64,000 nt of DNA. Origin: Acidobacteriota bacterium. GTDB lineage: Bacteria; Acidobacteriota; Thermoanaerobaculia; Multivoradales; J023. The stretch lies in contig JAJCXR010000057.1 of assembly GCA_029263315.1 (NCBI GenBank), forward strand, positions 1-64,000. The letters are read 5' to 3'. Positions 8,508 through 17,544 of this stretch are shown one piece after another; within the stretch, counting starts at the first letter, position 1, and every line of letters begins with the position of its first letter. The notes under the pieces are model-generated. The model had not been told where the DNA came from and made no database searches. It worked only from the letters and a program-made list of their open reading frames with translations. The position numbers were made by a program, and so were the translations under genes.

Positions 8508-10471
8508 GCCACCTCGGCGGCGGGCACGAAGACCCGGTCGATGGGGTCGCCGTCGGGCTCGGCCTGCAGCAGCTCTTGCAACGGCCCGCCGGGCCAGTGC
8601 ATGTCGAGCCAAAGGGCCAGATTGAGCAAACGCCAGAGCTGAAACCCGGTGCGGGAGCTCGGCCGCGCTTGGTAGGCGCGCCACAGGGCACGGACGGTCG
8701 CCACCTCGACCCACCGGCCGACGGGACTGTCCTGGGCCAACAGCAGGCGTTCCACGGCGGGCCGCAGATCGTCCTGCAGCCAGCCGTCGAGGGGAACGTC
8801 GAACCCCTGCTTGGGACGTTCCAGGATGGAGTCGGGAATGAGCCCTTCCAGGGCGCGGCGCAGCACCCGTTTGCCGCCGTCGGCGTTGAGCTTCATGTCG
8901 CTGGGCAGGCCGGCGGCGTATTCCACAAGATCCTGATCCAGCAGCGGACAGCGAGCCTCCAGGGAAGCGGCCATGCCCATCTTGTCCACTTTCATCAGCA
9001 ACTGATCGGCCAGGCCGCTGCGGGCGTCAACGTACAGGAGTTGCGATAGGGGATCGAGGTGGGCCACCCGCTGACGGAGCTCCAGCAGAGGCTGTGCGAC
9101 GGCGCCCAGGGGGCTTTTGCGGGAGGCTTCCGGGGTCAGAAGGCGCCCCAGCTCGTGGTCGGTGAAGGCGGCGCTCCAGCCCCTGGCCTCCTCCCCCAGG
9201 GGCAGGCCGACCAGCCACAGGGCCTTCCACAGGCGGGCCGGGGTCAGCCCGCGCAGCGCCCCCTCGCCGACTCCGGCCAAACGTGCCACCAGCCGCAGCC
9301 CCGGCAGGCGGCGGTGGAGGGCAGCAAGACGGCGGCTGTGGCGGTGGTGCGGATAGCCGGCGAAGATCTCGTCGCCCCCCTCACCGGTCAAGGTGACGGT
9401 GATGTGGCGACGGGCGAAGGTGGCAAGGCAATAGGTGGGGACGGCGGCGGGGTCTCCCACCGGCTCGTCGTAGTAGTGATTGATATCCCGCAGCAGGGGC
9501 AGGTTGACACCGCGCAGCAGCAGCTCATGGTGACGGCAGTCGAACAACTCCGCCACTTGCCGGGCGTGGGGCAGCTCGTTGAGCCGTCGGTCGGCGAAAC
9601 CGACACTGAAGGTTTGCAGCGGCTGATCGAAGTGGCGCCGCATGACGGCGACGATGGCGCTGGAGTCGACGCCACCGCTCAAGAAGGCGCCGAGGGGCAC
9701 CTCGCTCATCAAACGCTTGCGCACCGCCTCCTCCAGGAGATGTCGCAGGCGTTCGGCGGCGGTTTCGAAGCTGTCGTCGCATCCGGGCGCGATGGTCGAT
9801 TGATCCCAGAAGCGCTGCACGCCAATCGTCGGCTTGCCTTTCAGATCAATCTCCAGGCGGTGGGCGGCCGGCAGCTTGCGGACGCCGCGGAACAGGGTGC
9901 CGTCGCCGACCACGAACCCATAGGCCAGGTAGGAGCGCAGACCCCGAGGCTCCAGCTCCTTGGGCAGCAGGCCGGAGGCATGCAGGGCCTTGATTTCCGA
10001 GGCGAAGATCAGGTGATCGTCGGCCTCGGCAAAGTACAGGGGTTTCTTGCCCGGGCGATCGCGGTAAATGTAGACCCGCTGGCGTCGGCGGTCGTGCAAG
10101 GCGAGGGCGAACATGCCTTGCAATTGGGCGATGAATTCGGGGCCCTCCTCTTCGTAGAGATGCACCGCCACCTCGGCGTCGCTGGCGGTGGCGAAACGAT
10201 GGCCCCGCTCTTCCAGTCCCGCCTTGAGCTCGAGGTAGTTGTAGATTTCGCCGTTCATCACCAGGGCGATGTCGCCGCTCTCGTTGTAAATCGGCTGGTG
10301 GCCGTTGTCGACACCGATGATGCTCAGACGGCGCATGCCGATGCCGACGCTGCCGTGGTAGATGGCGTCGCCGTCGTCGGGGCCGCGATGCACCATCTGG
10401 TCGTTCATCGCCCCCAGCACCTGCGCTGCTGGCGCGCCGTGCAGGTTGATGACGCCGCAAATACCGCACAT
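8504..10471 (-). CDS. asnB: Asparagine synthase-type amidotransferase
   Basis: A 655-residue glutamine-dependent amidotransferase. MCGICGVINL puts the N-terminal nucleophile at Cys2 of the class II glutaminase domain (about 1-215). The synthetase domain has the PP-loop FLSGGVDSS and TGEGGDEIFAGYP. Length matches the XrtA/PEP-CTERM-associated subgroup better than housekeeping AsnB (about 550). It is one base downstream of a glycosyltransferase and overlaps the deacetylase by four, so it is translated within the polysaccharide operon. It likely amidates a sugar acid or amino-acid substituent of a glycan; asparagine synthesis cannot be excluded. Confidence 0.88.
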   Translation of the reverse strand: MCGICGVINLHGAPAAQVLGAMNDQMVHRGPDDGDAIYHGSVGIGMRRLSIIGVDNGHQPIYNESGDIALVMNGEIYNYLELKAGLEERGHRFATASDAEVAVHLYEEEGPEFIAQLQGMFALALHDRRRQRVYIYRDRPGKKPLYFAEADDHLIFASEIKALHASGLLPKELEPRGLRSYLAYGFVVGDGTLFRGVRKLPAAHRLEIDLKGKPTIGVQRFWDQSTIAPGCDDSFETAAERLRHLLEEAVRKRLMSEVPLGAFLSGGVDSSAIVAVMRRHFDQPLQTFSVGFADRRLNELPHARQVAELFDCRHHELLLRGVNLPLLRDINHYYDEPVGDPAAVPTYCLATFARRHITVTLTGEGGDEIFAGYPHHRHSRRLAALHRRLPGLRLVARLAGVGEGALRGLTPARLWKALWLVGLPLGEEARGWSAAFTDHELGRLLTPEASRKSPLGAVAQPLLELRQRVAHLDPLSQLLYVDARSGLADQLLMKVDKMGMAASLEARCPLLDQDLVEYAAGLPSDMKLNADGGKRVLRRALEGLIPDSILERPKQGFDVPLDGWLQDDLRPAVERLLLAQDSPVGRWVEVATVRALWRAYQARPSSRTGFQLWRLLNLALWLDMHWPGGPLQELLQAEPDGDPIDRVFVPAAEVA

Positions 10472-10472
10472 C

Positions 10473-11690
10473 TCAGGCCCCCTTCCGCGTCGCCCGGTGG
10501 CTCTTCAAGGCGTGCTCCGCCAAGGTACGCTGCGCCACGGCCAGCAGGCGCTCGGCGTTGTGCTTCCAGGTCAGGGATTCGCGGACCCTGGCATGGGCCG
10601 CGGCACCGAGGCGTTGCCGCAAGGGTGCATCGTCGACCAGTCGCAGCACGCAATCGATCAAAGCCTGCGGGTCACCGGGCTCGAAAAGCAAACCGTGCAC
10701 GCCGTCGTCGATGAGCTCTTCCAGGGGCCCTTGACGGGGCGCCACCACGGCGCGGCCGGCGGCCATCCATTCCACCACCTTGAGGGGCGACATGTAGAAA
10801 CCCGCCGCCGCCACGACGCCGATGTCGAAGGCCGCCACCAACCCTGCCACCCGGCTATGTTCGACCCAGCCGGTGAGGTGGGCCCGGTCACCCAGGGCGG
10901 CGGTGGCGCTCAGCAAATGATGCCGCTCGGGGCCGTCGCCGACGAAGAGAAAACGGCAGTCCGGTCGCTGTTGGCCCACTTGGCTGGCCATGGTGGCCAA
11001 CAAGTCGGAGCCGTGCCAGGTCTCGAAGGAACCGACAAACCCCACCACCGGATCCTGGCCTAGGAAGCTGGGGGGCAAGGCGTCGTCCACCGGCACTTGG
11101 GGATGGAAGCGATCGAGGTCGCCGCCGTTGGGATTGACGGTGAATTTGTCGGCCGCCACCCGGTGCTTGGCGGCCAGATAGTCCCGCAGGGCGCCTGAAA
11201 CGACGGTGATGGCGTCGGCCCCATGCACCTTGTGACGCTCCAGCCGGTCGGGGATCAGCGGATAATGCACATAGGCGTCGAGGAAGAGGCGCAACTCCTC
11301 GGCGGGCGCGTTCATCTCCAGAACCAAGGGCAGGCCGAGACGACGCGCCGTGGTGACGCAGGAGGCGGTGGGGATGTGATCGCGCACCAACAACAGATCC
11401 GGTGGCTCCTCCGACAACAACGCCACTTCCCGGCGCACGTACTTGAAATTCCACAGGAATTCCTTGGGCTCGTGCAGCCAGCGGGCGAAGCGACGCTTGA
11501 GCTGGCGTCGCAGGCGCTGCGCCAGGGACGGCGGGGCGCTGGGGCCAGCGGTATCCTCCACTTGATAATGGAAGTTCATCGCCTGGATGTCGACCCGATG
11601 GCCGAGCTGGCGGGCCGCCTCGGCGAATTGCCGCACATGGTGCAGGCCGGAGGCATCGGAGGTCAGGTAGTGGAGATAAGCGATGTGCAT
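10473..11690 (-). CDS. Glycosyltransferase family 4
   Basis: A 405-residue GT-B glycosyltransferase starting at ATG 11690 (MHIAYLHYLTSDASGLHHV), 14 bases after the stop of the preceding glycosyltransferase. The longer open frame upstream is a shadow of that gene. The C-terminal domain has VVGFVGSFETWHG and a donor-binding region MSPLKVVEWMAAGRAVVA, where Lys-x6-Ala replaces the classical E-x7-E. This matches the WlbH/PelF-like branch of GT4. It is followed after one base by the amidotransferase. Predicted role: sugar addition during assembly of the same polysaccharide. Confidence 0.87.
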   Translation of the reverse strand: MHIAYLHYLTSDASGLHHVRQFAEAARQLGHRVDIQAMNFHYQVEDTAGPSAPPSLAQRLRRQLKRRFARWLHEPKEFLWNFKYVRREVALLSEEPPDLLLVRDHIPTASCVTTARRLGLPLVLEMNAPAEELRLFLDAYVHYPLIPDRLERHKVHGADAITVVSGALRDYLAAKHRVAADKFTVNPNGGDLDRFHPQVPVDDALPPSFLGQDPVVGFVGSFETWHGSDLLATMASQVGQQRPDCRFLFVGDGPERHHLLSATAALGDRAHLTGWVEHSRVAGLVAAFDIGVVAAAGFYMSPLKVVEWMAAGRAVVAPRQGPLEELIDDGVHGLLFEPGDPQALIDCVLRLVDDAPLRQRLGAAAHARVRESLTWKHNAERLLAVAQRTLAEHALKSHRATRKGA

Positions 11691-11704
11691 GGTGGTGGAG
11701 CAGC

Positions 11705-12838
11705 TCAGGACCGGCCGGCCGTCGACTCGGCCAGCACTTGCCGGTAGAGGTCGGCGTAGCGCTGCACCATGCGCTGGGCGGTGAACCCCTCGATAAAACG
11801 TTGGCCGGCCGCCTCTCCCAGGCGTTGCCGTAGGGTGTCGTCGTCGGTGGCCAGCTGCATGGCGTCGGCCAGCGGCTCGACGCTGGCGGCCGGGACCACC
11901 AGGGCCTCCCGACCATGGGAAACGGCGTCGAGGTTGCCGGGGATGTCGGTGACCACCAGACAGCGGCGGGCGGCCATGGCTTCCAAGAGGGCGATGGGCA
12001 AGCCTTCGTAGAGGGAGCTGAAGACGACCACGTCGATGACCTGCAGCAGCTCGCCGATGTTGTCGCGGAAGCCGGCGAAGACCACCCGATCGGCGATCCC
12101 CTCTTGGCTCGCCTGTTGCTCGAGATCCTGTCGCAGCTCGCCTTCGCCGAGGAAGACCAAGCGCGCCGGAGTGTCGGGACGCCGACGGCAGTGCTGACCG
12201 AAGGCGCTGAGCAGATAACCGTAGCCTTTCTGGGCCGATAGCCGACCGACGGTGGCGAAGATCACCGCCCCGTCGTCGAGGCCGAAGCTCCGTCGCAGCT
12301 CCGCAGCCCGCGGTGGCGAAGGGGTTCGGAGGGCGGGCGGCTCGATCCCATTGGCGACAGTCTCCATCACCCGGGTGGCCTGGGGAAAAGCCTTGCCGAC
12401 GTTTTGCTGCACCGAGCTGGAACAGGCGACGGCGCGCTGGCAATTGCCCAGGAGCCAAGGGTAGGCCCGCCGTTGCAGACCATTCCAACCCTCGGGGCCG
12501 ATATGTAAGGTCAAAACCACCGGCAGGTCGGCGAACCAGCGGCCCGCCAGGTAGCCGTGCAGGCTGTCGCCAAACAAATGGGCGTGCAAAAGGTCGATGC
12601 CGTCGCGGCGCAAGGTGCGACCTAAGCGCCAAGCCCAGATGGGATCGAGTTTTGGTAGATGTCGTGGGATGACCCTTACCGTGGCGCCAGCCTCGGCGAT
12701 TTCTTGGTGGTGGACGCCGTCTTCACAGGCGTAGACAAAATATTTCACCTCGGCGTCTTGGTTGCCGCGCACGATCGATGCGATGACTTTCTGGGCGCCG
12801 CCGAGCCCCAGCCCATGGATGGCGTGTGCAATATTCAA
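11705..12838 (-). CDS. Glycosyltransferase family 4
   Basis: A 377-residue GT-B glycosyltransferase, first gene of the minus-strand polysaccharide run. The start is TTG at 12838; the N-terminus MNIAHAIHGLGLGGAQKVIA is the standard GT4 opening with its acceptor-side GGAQ motif, so the non-ATG start is likely right. A GGGAG lies 12-13 bases upstream, a rather long spacing. Donor site: VIFATVGRLSAQKGYGYL and YEGLPIALLEAMAARR (E-x7-E). Expected to transfer a hexose from a nucleotide sugar at the cytoplasmic face. Confidence 0.87.
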   Translation of the reverse strand: MNIAHAIHGLGLGGAQKVIASIVRGNQDAEVKYFVYACEDGVHHQEIAEAGATVRVIPRHLPKLDPIWAWRLGRTLRRDGIDLLHAHLFGDSLHGYLAGRWFADLPVVLTLHIGPEGWNGLQRRAYPWLLGNCQRAVACSSSVQQNVGKAFPQATRVMETVANGIEPPALRTPSPPRAAELRRSFGLDDGAVIFATVGRLSAQKGYGYLLSAFGQHCRRRPDTPARLVFLGEGELRQDLEQQASQEGIADRVVFAGFRDNIGELLQVIDVVVFSSLYEGLPIALLEAMAARRCLVVTDIPGNLDAVSHGREALVVPAASVEPLADAMQLATDDDTLRQRLGEAAGQRFIEGFTAQRMVQRYADLYRQVLAESTAGRS

Positions 12839-13126
12839 GCTGGCTCAATGCTCCCTGAAATCTCGGTGCGGCGTCTTCCTCGACGACCCCCCGGAACCGT
12901 TTCCTACGACCTCGTGGAAAGGTAAATAGTATCATGCTCGGCCTGTGGTCCTGGGGTCGACGACGATGCTACAATGCCATCCTCGACGGCTGCTTTCGGT
13001 GGTTTTGGGGTGATCGCTTTCAACGGCTGCAGGCCCAGATTCAGTTGTAGATTCGGCTATAGATTCAGCTGCAAATTCAGCTGTAGATTTAAAGAAAAGG
13101 TTCAAGGAGAAGTTTGGGAGGTGCTG
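12839..13126. promoter_or_regulatory. Divergent intergenic region with 12-bp tandem repeats
   Basis: This region separates the polysaccharide run (minus) from the FG-GAP gene (plus) and should hold both promoters; I do not see confident -35/-10 pairs. It contains four degenerate 12-bp units (13037-13084) of the form AGATTCAGCTGT, then a fifth partial unit, shortly before the Shine-Dalgarno of the plus-strand gene. Confidence 0.5.
13037..13088. repeat. 12-bp tandem repeat, four units plus partial
   Basis: Units begin at 13037, 13049, 13061 and 13073 with consensus AGATTCAGCTGT, and a partial unit follows at 13085. The AT-rich array sits in the 5' leader of the FG-GAP gene and contains repeated CAGCTG-like half-palindromes. 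Confidence 0.85.
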
Positions 13127-14923
13127 ATGAAGCTTATGGAAGATTTTCGATCGATATCAATGGCCGGTTCCCGGCATTCTGGCACCTCGAGAGATGGCTC
13201 AGCGGCTAGGCATACCCAGGCCCATCCACTGGTCGCTGGCCTAGGGGGATTACTCTTGCTCGCTGCACCCCTCGTGGCGCAGCCGCAGATGACCGAAGTG
13301 AGCACGGCGGCGGGTCTGTCGGCGGGCATCTACGCCTCGACCACCGACCACAGCCTGGGCATCAACTGGATCGATTTTGACAACGACACTTGGCCCGACC
13401 TCTTCCTGGTGGGTGGCAATCCGGCGCGACCGTTGCGCCTTTATCGCAACCAAGGGGACGGTTCCTTCGCCGATGTCGACCATCTACTACCCACCTTTCC
13501 GAGCTTCGAAACTTCGGGCTCGGTGTTTGCCGACTATGACAACGACGGCGATCTCGACATTTTTGTCTACACCGATCATTCGGTGTGGGACAACGACCCG
13601 GAGGTCAATCCAAAGGACGGCCCGCCCAATCTACTGCTGCGCAACCGCTGGATGGAGAATGGCCAGCGGCTGGTGGACGGCGAGTTGCTGTTCGAAGAGG
13701 TGGCGGCGGAGGCCGGGCTTCAGCTGCTGGCGGACCCACCCTTGGGGCCCGACTATGCCGGGTATCGCAGTAAGACGGCGGCCTGGCTGGACTACGACCG
13801 CGACGGTTGTGTCGACCTCTTCGTCGGCCAGTGGGTGATGAATTCGGGCGGCGATGCCAGCAATCGGGATCGCCTTTATCGCAACCGCTGCGACGGCACC
13901 TTCGAGGATGTGACCACCGCCGCCGGCATCGACGACGGCAGCGACGGTCAGCGTTTCCGGGCCGCCTTGGCCTGTGTCGGTGGTCATATGGACGACGACC
14001 TGTGGCCGGATCTCTATGTCGTCAACGCCGGTGGGGGAACGGAGACGCAACCCTACATCAATGACTTTCTCTACTCGAACCAGGGGGACGGCACCTTTGT
14101 CGATCAAGTCCTTAGCCCACCGGGTATCGGCGACGACGCCCAGGCCGGCATGGGAATCGATATCGCCGACCTGGACCTCGACGGCGACTGGGATCTCTAC
14201 ATTTCCGACCTGCGCAGCACCACCAACGATGCCGAGCCCAAGGGCAACGTCCTCTACCTGGGCAACGGCGACGGCACCTTTGCCGACAACACCGCGCCGA
14301 CGGCCGGAGTGCAAGGTCACAACTCCTGGGGGGTCAACTTCTTCGACGCCGACCATGATGGCGACGAAGACCTGTACGTTTCCACCATGAACGGCGCCAG
14401 CGGCGCCGAAGCGGAGCTCTTTTTCATCAATCAAGGGGATGGCAGCTTCAACAACCTGGGAGTCACCCTGGGCATGACCACCGGCAACGCCCGCGGCAGC
14501 GCCGTGGCCGACTACGACGGCGACGGCGACCTCGATTTGGCGGTGGTCAACCAGGGAGGGGGTTTGCTGCTCTTCCGCAATGACTCCGTCACCAGCGGGC
14601 ATTGGTTACAGATCCAGTTGCGCGGTGCCCCGCGCAACCTCGACGCCATCGGCACGATGGTGGAAGCGACGGTGGGCGAGCTGACGCGACGGCGACAAGT
14701 GAAGGGGGGCAGCAGCGCCCACTCGCAGGATGCCCTGGTCGTACACTTCGGTTTGGGTGACGCCACGGTGGTGGATACCCTGCGCGTCCTGTGGCCCTCG
14801 GGCTCGGCGCTGGAGCTGACGGATGTGGCCGTCGACCAACGCCTGCGTCTCGGCGAAGGTCAGTTGTTCGCCGATGGTTTCGAATCCGGCGACTTTCAAT
14901 CGTGGGGCGCCAGCGTTCCGTGA
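13127..14923 (+). CDS. Secreted FG-GAP/VCBS repeat protein with ASPIC/UnbV domain
   Basis: A 598-residue exported protein. I choose ATG 13127 because GGGAGG stands about six bases upstream; the longer frame runs through the tandem repeat. A hydrophobic segment (about 34-50) ends APLVAQ, consistent with a signal peptide. Many Ca-binding-like loops of FG-GAP type follow (DFDNDTWPDLF, DYDNDGDLDIF, DYDRDGCVDLF, DLDLDGDWDLY, DYDGDGDLDLA), predicting a beta-propeller. The C-terminal part is the ASPIC/UnbV domain (SAHSQDALVVHFGLGD). It closes with an ADGFESGD-W tail often seen on secreted Acidobacteriota proteins. Probably cell-surface or extracellular; ligand unknown. Confidence 0.9.
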   Translation: MKLMEDFRSISMAGSRHSGTSRDGSAARHTQAHPLVAGLGGLLLLAAPLVAQPQMTEVSTAAGLSAGIYASTTDHSLGINWIDFDNDTWPDLFLVGGNPARPLRLYRNQGDGSFADVDHLLPTFPSFETSGSVFADYDNDGDLDIFVYTDHSVWDNDPEVNPKDGPPNLLLRNRWMENGQRLVDGELLFEEVAAEAGLQLLADPPLGPDYAGYRSKTAAWLDYDRDGCVDLFVGQWVMNSGGDASNRDRLYRNRCDGTFEDVTTAAGIDDGSDGQRFRAALACVGGHMDDDLWPDLYVVNAGGGTETQPYINDFLYSNQGDGTFVDQVLSPPGIGDDAQAGMGIDIADLDLDGDWDLYISDLRSTTNDAEPKGNVLYLGNGDGTFADNTAPTAGVQGHNSWGVNFFDADHDGDEDLYVSTMNGASGAEAELFFINQGDGSFNNLGVTLGMTTGNARGSAVADYDGDGDLDLAVVNQGGGLLLFRNDSVTSGHWLQIQLRGAPRNLDAIGTMVEATVGELTRRRQVKGGSSAHSQDALVVHFGLGDATVVDTLRVLWPSGSALELTDVAVDQRLRLGEGQLFADGFESGDFQSWGASVP

Positions 14924-15025
14924 GGCGCCTCGCGGCGTGCGCCCAAGGTGGAAGATCGCAAGATGCTCCCGTCGATGGTTGGTCAAGTCTCCTCATCGGT
15001 TTGGCGTTGCTGCTCGGATCGGTCC

Positions 15026-15242
15026 CGGTGGGGGCGCCCACTCACAGCACGACCTGACTGTCCACTTCGGCCTCGGGCCGGCCATCTGGGCCGACACCGT
15101 GGTGATCCACTGGCCGGCCGGCGGCGTCAGTCGCTGGACCTCCGTCGGAGCGGATCAGATCCTCACCGTCGATGAGGGTAGCCTGTTCGCCAACGGTTTC
15201 GAGAGCGGTGGGGTTGCGGGTTGGGATGGGGTCGAGCTGTAA
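15026..15242 (+). pseudogene. Duplicated fragment of the UnbV-domain tail
   Basis: About 100 bases after the FG-GAP gene an open frame reads AHSQHDLTVHFGLGPAIWADT, then VIHWPAGG and FANGFESGGVAGW before its stop at 15242. It parallels the last 70 residues of the neighbouring protein (AHSQDALVVHFGLGDATVVDT...LWPSGS...FADGFESGDFQSW). There is no start codon, signal peptide or FG-GAP region attached. It is a tandem-duplication relic or the end of a second, deleted paralogue. Confidence 0.75.
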
Positions 15243-15283
15243 GATCCTTCGCTGGCTCCGCTTCGCCTCAAAGCCTCCTCGCT

Positions 15284-17527
15284 TCACAGCTTCCGGGCCC
15301 ACAATCCATGCACCTCGCCGAAGATGGGATGCAAGTCCGCTTGGCGTCCCAGCTGGAGACGATCCAAGGCCTCTTCCAGGGCGACGTTGCCATCCTTCGG
15401 CAAGGGCGGCCAGGTCAGGCGTAGACGATGGATGACGTGGCCCAGGTGAGCGGCGGAGATTTGCAGACGATGACGACTCCAGGTTTCACGCAGGCGCAAG
15501 CGGCCGATGCTCTGGCCATCGACGGCGACGGTGACGTCGCCGCGGCGTGGCTGCCCGGCGATGGCGGGAAGGCGAGCGGTCAGGTCGAGCTCGACGGTTT
15601 GTGGCTCGCTGATCAGGCAGAGGTCGAGGTGTGGCCAGGGGGATCTGACGGTGGTCCGACGGCGGCTGCGGTGGTCGTCCATGGTGTCGGGAAAGGGGCG
15701 GGCCAAGGGTTGCCAAAGGAAGGGCGGGCGACTGAGATCCTTGCCTTGAGCGTCGACTCCATGGTGCCGCAACAGGCGACGGTGCAGCCGCGGACGGGGA
15801 TCGCGTCCGTGCTCCTCGAGGACTCGGCAAAGGGCCTCGAGCAGTGGCGCATCGAGCCAGGGCCAGCGCCAGCCGTGCTGGGGCTGTAGGGGTGCCGTCG
15901 ACTGGAGCTGCCGTCCTTGGGCCGTGGTCAGTACCTCAGGTGCCGAAGCGCTGCGGACCGTCAGCAGGTCCTCCAGGGACTCCAGCACCCCATGACGGTC
16001 GGGGCCGTCGACAACCTCGACGGCCTTCCGCAGCCAGGACTGCAAGGGCCAGGCGCCGATGCCCTCGCCGCCCGGTCGACCGTTGCCGCCGTCGCTGAGA
16101 TGGCGATGGGCGCCGTGTACGGCGGCGCCGATATAGGCCGTCGCCTCGACGCGGGCTTCGACGGCGAGGGGTTCTGGGTTCAGGTCAGCTGCAGGCTCGA
16201 GATCCAGAAGGTGGAGCACACGGCGGGCGGTGGCGGACATGGCGAGATCGATGCCGTGGGCGGTGAGATGGCAGTAGTCGGCGAACAGCTCGTCCCCGGG
16301 AAGGCCGTCCCCGGGTGGGGCCACCCCCGCCTGTTGGCGGAAGAGGCTGGGCAAGTCGACGACCTCCCAGCCGTGGACTTTGGCCAGCTCCCGGATGATT
16401 TGCTCGACCTGGGAGGTCGTCTGCGGTGCCGCCAGGCATGCCATGTTGGGGAAGGCCGCGGCGTCGAGATGTTGGCGAGCTGCGGCCAACGCCTTGTCGT
16501 GGTCGCTCAAACCACGCCAGGCATGGACGAGCAGGCGGGGCGTTGTGGCGCAAGTGCCACCGTCGAGCTCGGCCATGGCGGTCAGGGCGGCGACGGCGGC
16601 GTCGTAGCGTTGTGCCTCCAGCAGAAGGCAAGCGGAAGCCAAGAGCCCGTGCCAGCGCTGGCTGCCGTCGCCGGCGAGCCAGTGGACCGGTTGCAGGACT
16701 TGCCAGCCCGCCAAATGGCTTTCCGGAAGCACCCAAACGACGGGGATCTGGCGGAGGCGAGGTGCCACGGCGGCGAAGGTGGTCAGCACCCGACGTCGCA
16801 ACCGTCGGCGAGCCAACCGGCCGAGGGCCCGGGCGCCGTCCAAGTGGGAGTCCCCAGAACGCCAGGTCTCGGCGACCCGCTGGCGATCTTCCGGTGATGC
16901 TGCGTAGGGCGACACCTCCGGTGTTTCCAGCAAGGTCCAGTTGTTGCCAGCGAAGATGACGACGGCGTCCGGCTCCAACTGCAAGCTGGCCTCCAGGGTC
17001 TCGGCCATGGAGGCCAGCCGCTCGTTGGTGCGCGCCAAATCCACGACTTCAAATTCCGAGTTACCGCCCTGCCGCAAGCGGCTCTCGAGGGCTTGGGCCG
17101 GCGTCCAGTGTGGGGCGTAGAGATAGCCCGCCGCCACCGACTCGCCCAGCAGGACGATGCGTCGGACACCCTCCGCTTTTGCCTGACGCCAGCGGCGCTG
17201 ACTGGCGTAGTGATCGCCGAAGGGGCCGACGGCGGGACGCTCGAAAATCCAGCCCTCGCCGTCCCGTCGCGGTCGCCAAATGCTGATGGGGCGAAGCGCC
17301 GCCCGGTCGGTAGATGAGGTGCCAGGCACCTGTTTGTGAGCCCGTGGATCGGTGCCAGGCACCTGTTGTGAGCCGCACGGCCTCCCCGCCGGCTCAGCAC
17401 CCAAGAGCTGCTCGGCCAGGCGCAGGGCCCGCAGGACAGCTTCTTCGCCCAATAGCTCCGCGAGCTCTTCGGCGCGACGGTGGTGGGCGTCCCGGTGCCG
17501 GGAATCGTTGATCGGTGGCTTGGCCAT
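15284..17527 (-). CDS. SGNH/GDSL-hydrolase-like protein linked to carbamoyltransferase
   Basis: A 747-residue protein starting at ATG 17527 (MAKPPINDSRHRDAHHRRAE), 17 bases after the carbamoyltransferase stop. The SGNH features are the block-I serine in VLLGESVAAG, an Asn-containing AGNNWTLLETP block and a C-terminal DYCHLTAHG giving the Asp-x-x-His dyad. Such proteins are esterases or acetyltransfer-related enzymes acting on glycans or secondary metabolites. No signal peptide is seen. A C-terminal beta-rich portion (about 600-747) follows the hydrolase domain. Two REP-like palindromes interrupt the N-terminal part (17318-17374), adding two QVPGT peptides without breaking the frame. Confidence 0.78.
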   Translation of the reverse strand: MAKPPINDSRHRDAHHRRAEELAELLGEEAVLRALRLAEQLLGAEPAGRPCGSQQVPGTDPRAHKQVPGTSSTDRAALRPISIWRPRRDGEGWIFERPAVGPFGDHYASQRRWRQAKAEGVRRIVLLGESVAAGYLYAPHWTPAQALESRLRQGGNSEFEVVDLARTNERLASMAETLEASLQLEPDAVVIFAGNNWTLLETPEVSPYAASPEDRQRVAETWRSGDSHLDGARALGRLARRRLRRRVLTTFAAVAPRLRQIPVVWVLPESHLAGWQVLQPVHWLAGDGSQRWHGLLASACLLLEAQRYDAAVAALTAMAELDGGTCATTPRLLVHAWRGLSDHDKALAAARQHLDAAAFPNMACLAAPQTTSQVEQIIRELAKVHGWEVVDLPSLFRQQAGVAPPGDGLPGDELFADYCHLTAHGIDLAMSATARRVLHLLDLEPAADLNPEPLAVEARVEATAYIGAAVHGAHRHLSDGGNGRPGGEGIGAWPLQSWLRKAVEVVDGPDRHGVLESLEDLLTVRSASAPEVLTTAQGRQLQSTAPLQPQHGWRWPWLDAPLLEALCRVLEEHGRDPRPRLHRRLLRHHGVDAQGKDLSRPPFLWQPLARPFPDTMDDHRSRRRTTVRSPWPHLDLCLISEPQTVELDLTARLPAIAGQPRRGDVTVAVDGQSIGRLRLRETWSRHRLQISAAHLGHVIHRLRLTWPPLPKDGNVALEEALDRLQLGRQADLHPIFGEVHGLWARKL
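17318..17374. repeat. Two REP-like palindromes inside the SGNH gene
   Basis: GGTGCCAGGCACC occurs at 17318-17330 and 17351-17363, each followed by CTGTT(T)GTGAGCC. The core is a perfect 6+1+6 palindrome. The copies are 33 bases apart, an in-frame distance, and encode two QVPGT peptides. Short palindromes of this type are known as dispersed elements mobilised by Y1 transposases; two such transposases lie in this window. Confidence 0.75.
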
Positions 17528-17544
17528 GGCAACTCGGTTCCGTG

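Noticed and set aside
9059-10714. 551-codon plus-strand frame across asnB
   Set aside because: Antisense to the amidotransferase, whose Cys2 glutaminase and PP-loop motifs are on the other strand.
5239-12838. Complete exosortase (XrtA/PEP-CTERM) polysaccharide locus
   Set aside because: Only the amidotransferase, deacetylase and glycosyltransferases match; no exosortase, PEP-CTERM protein or chain-length genes are present here.
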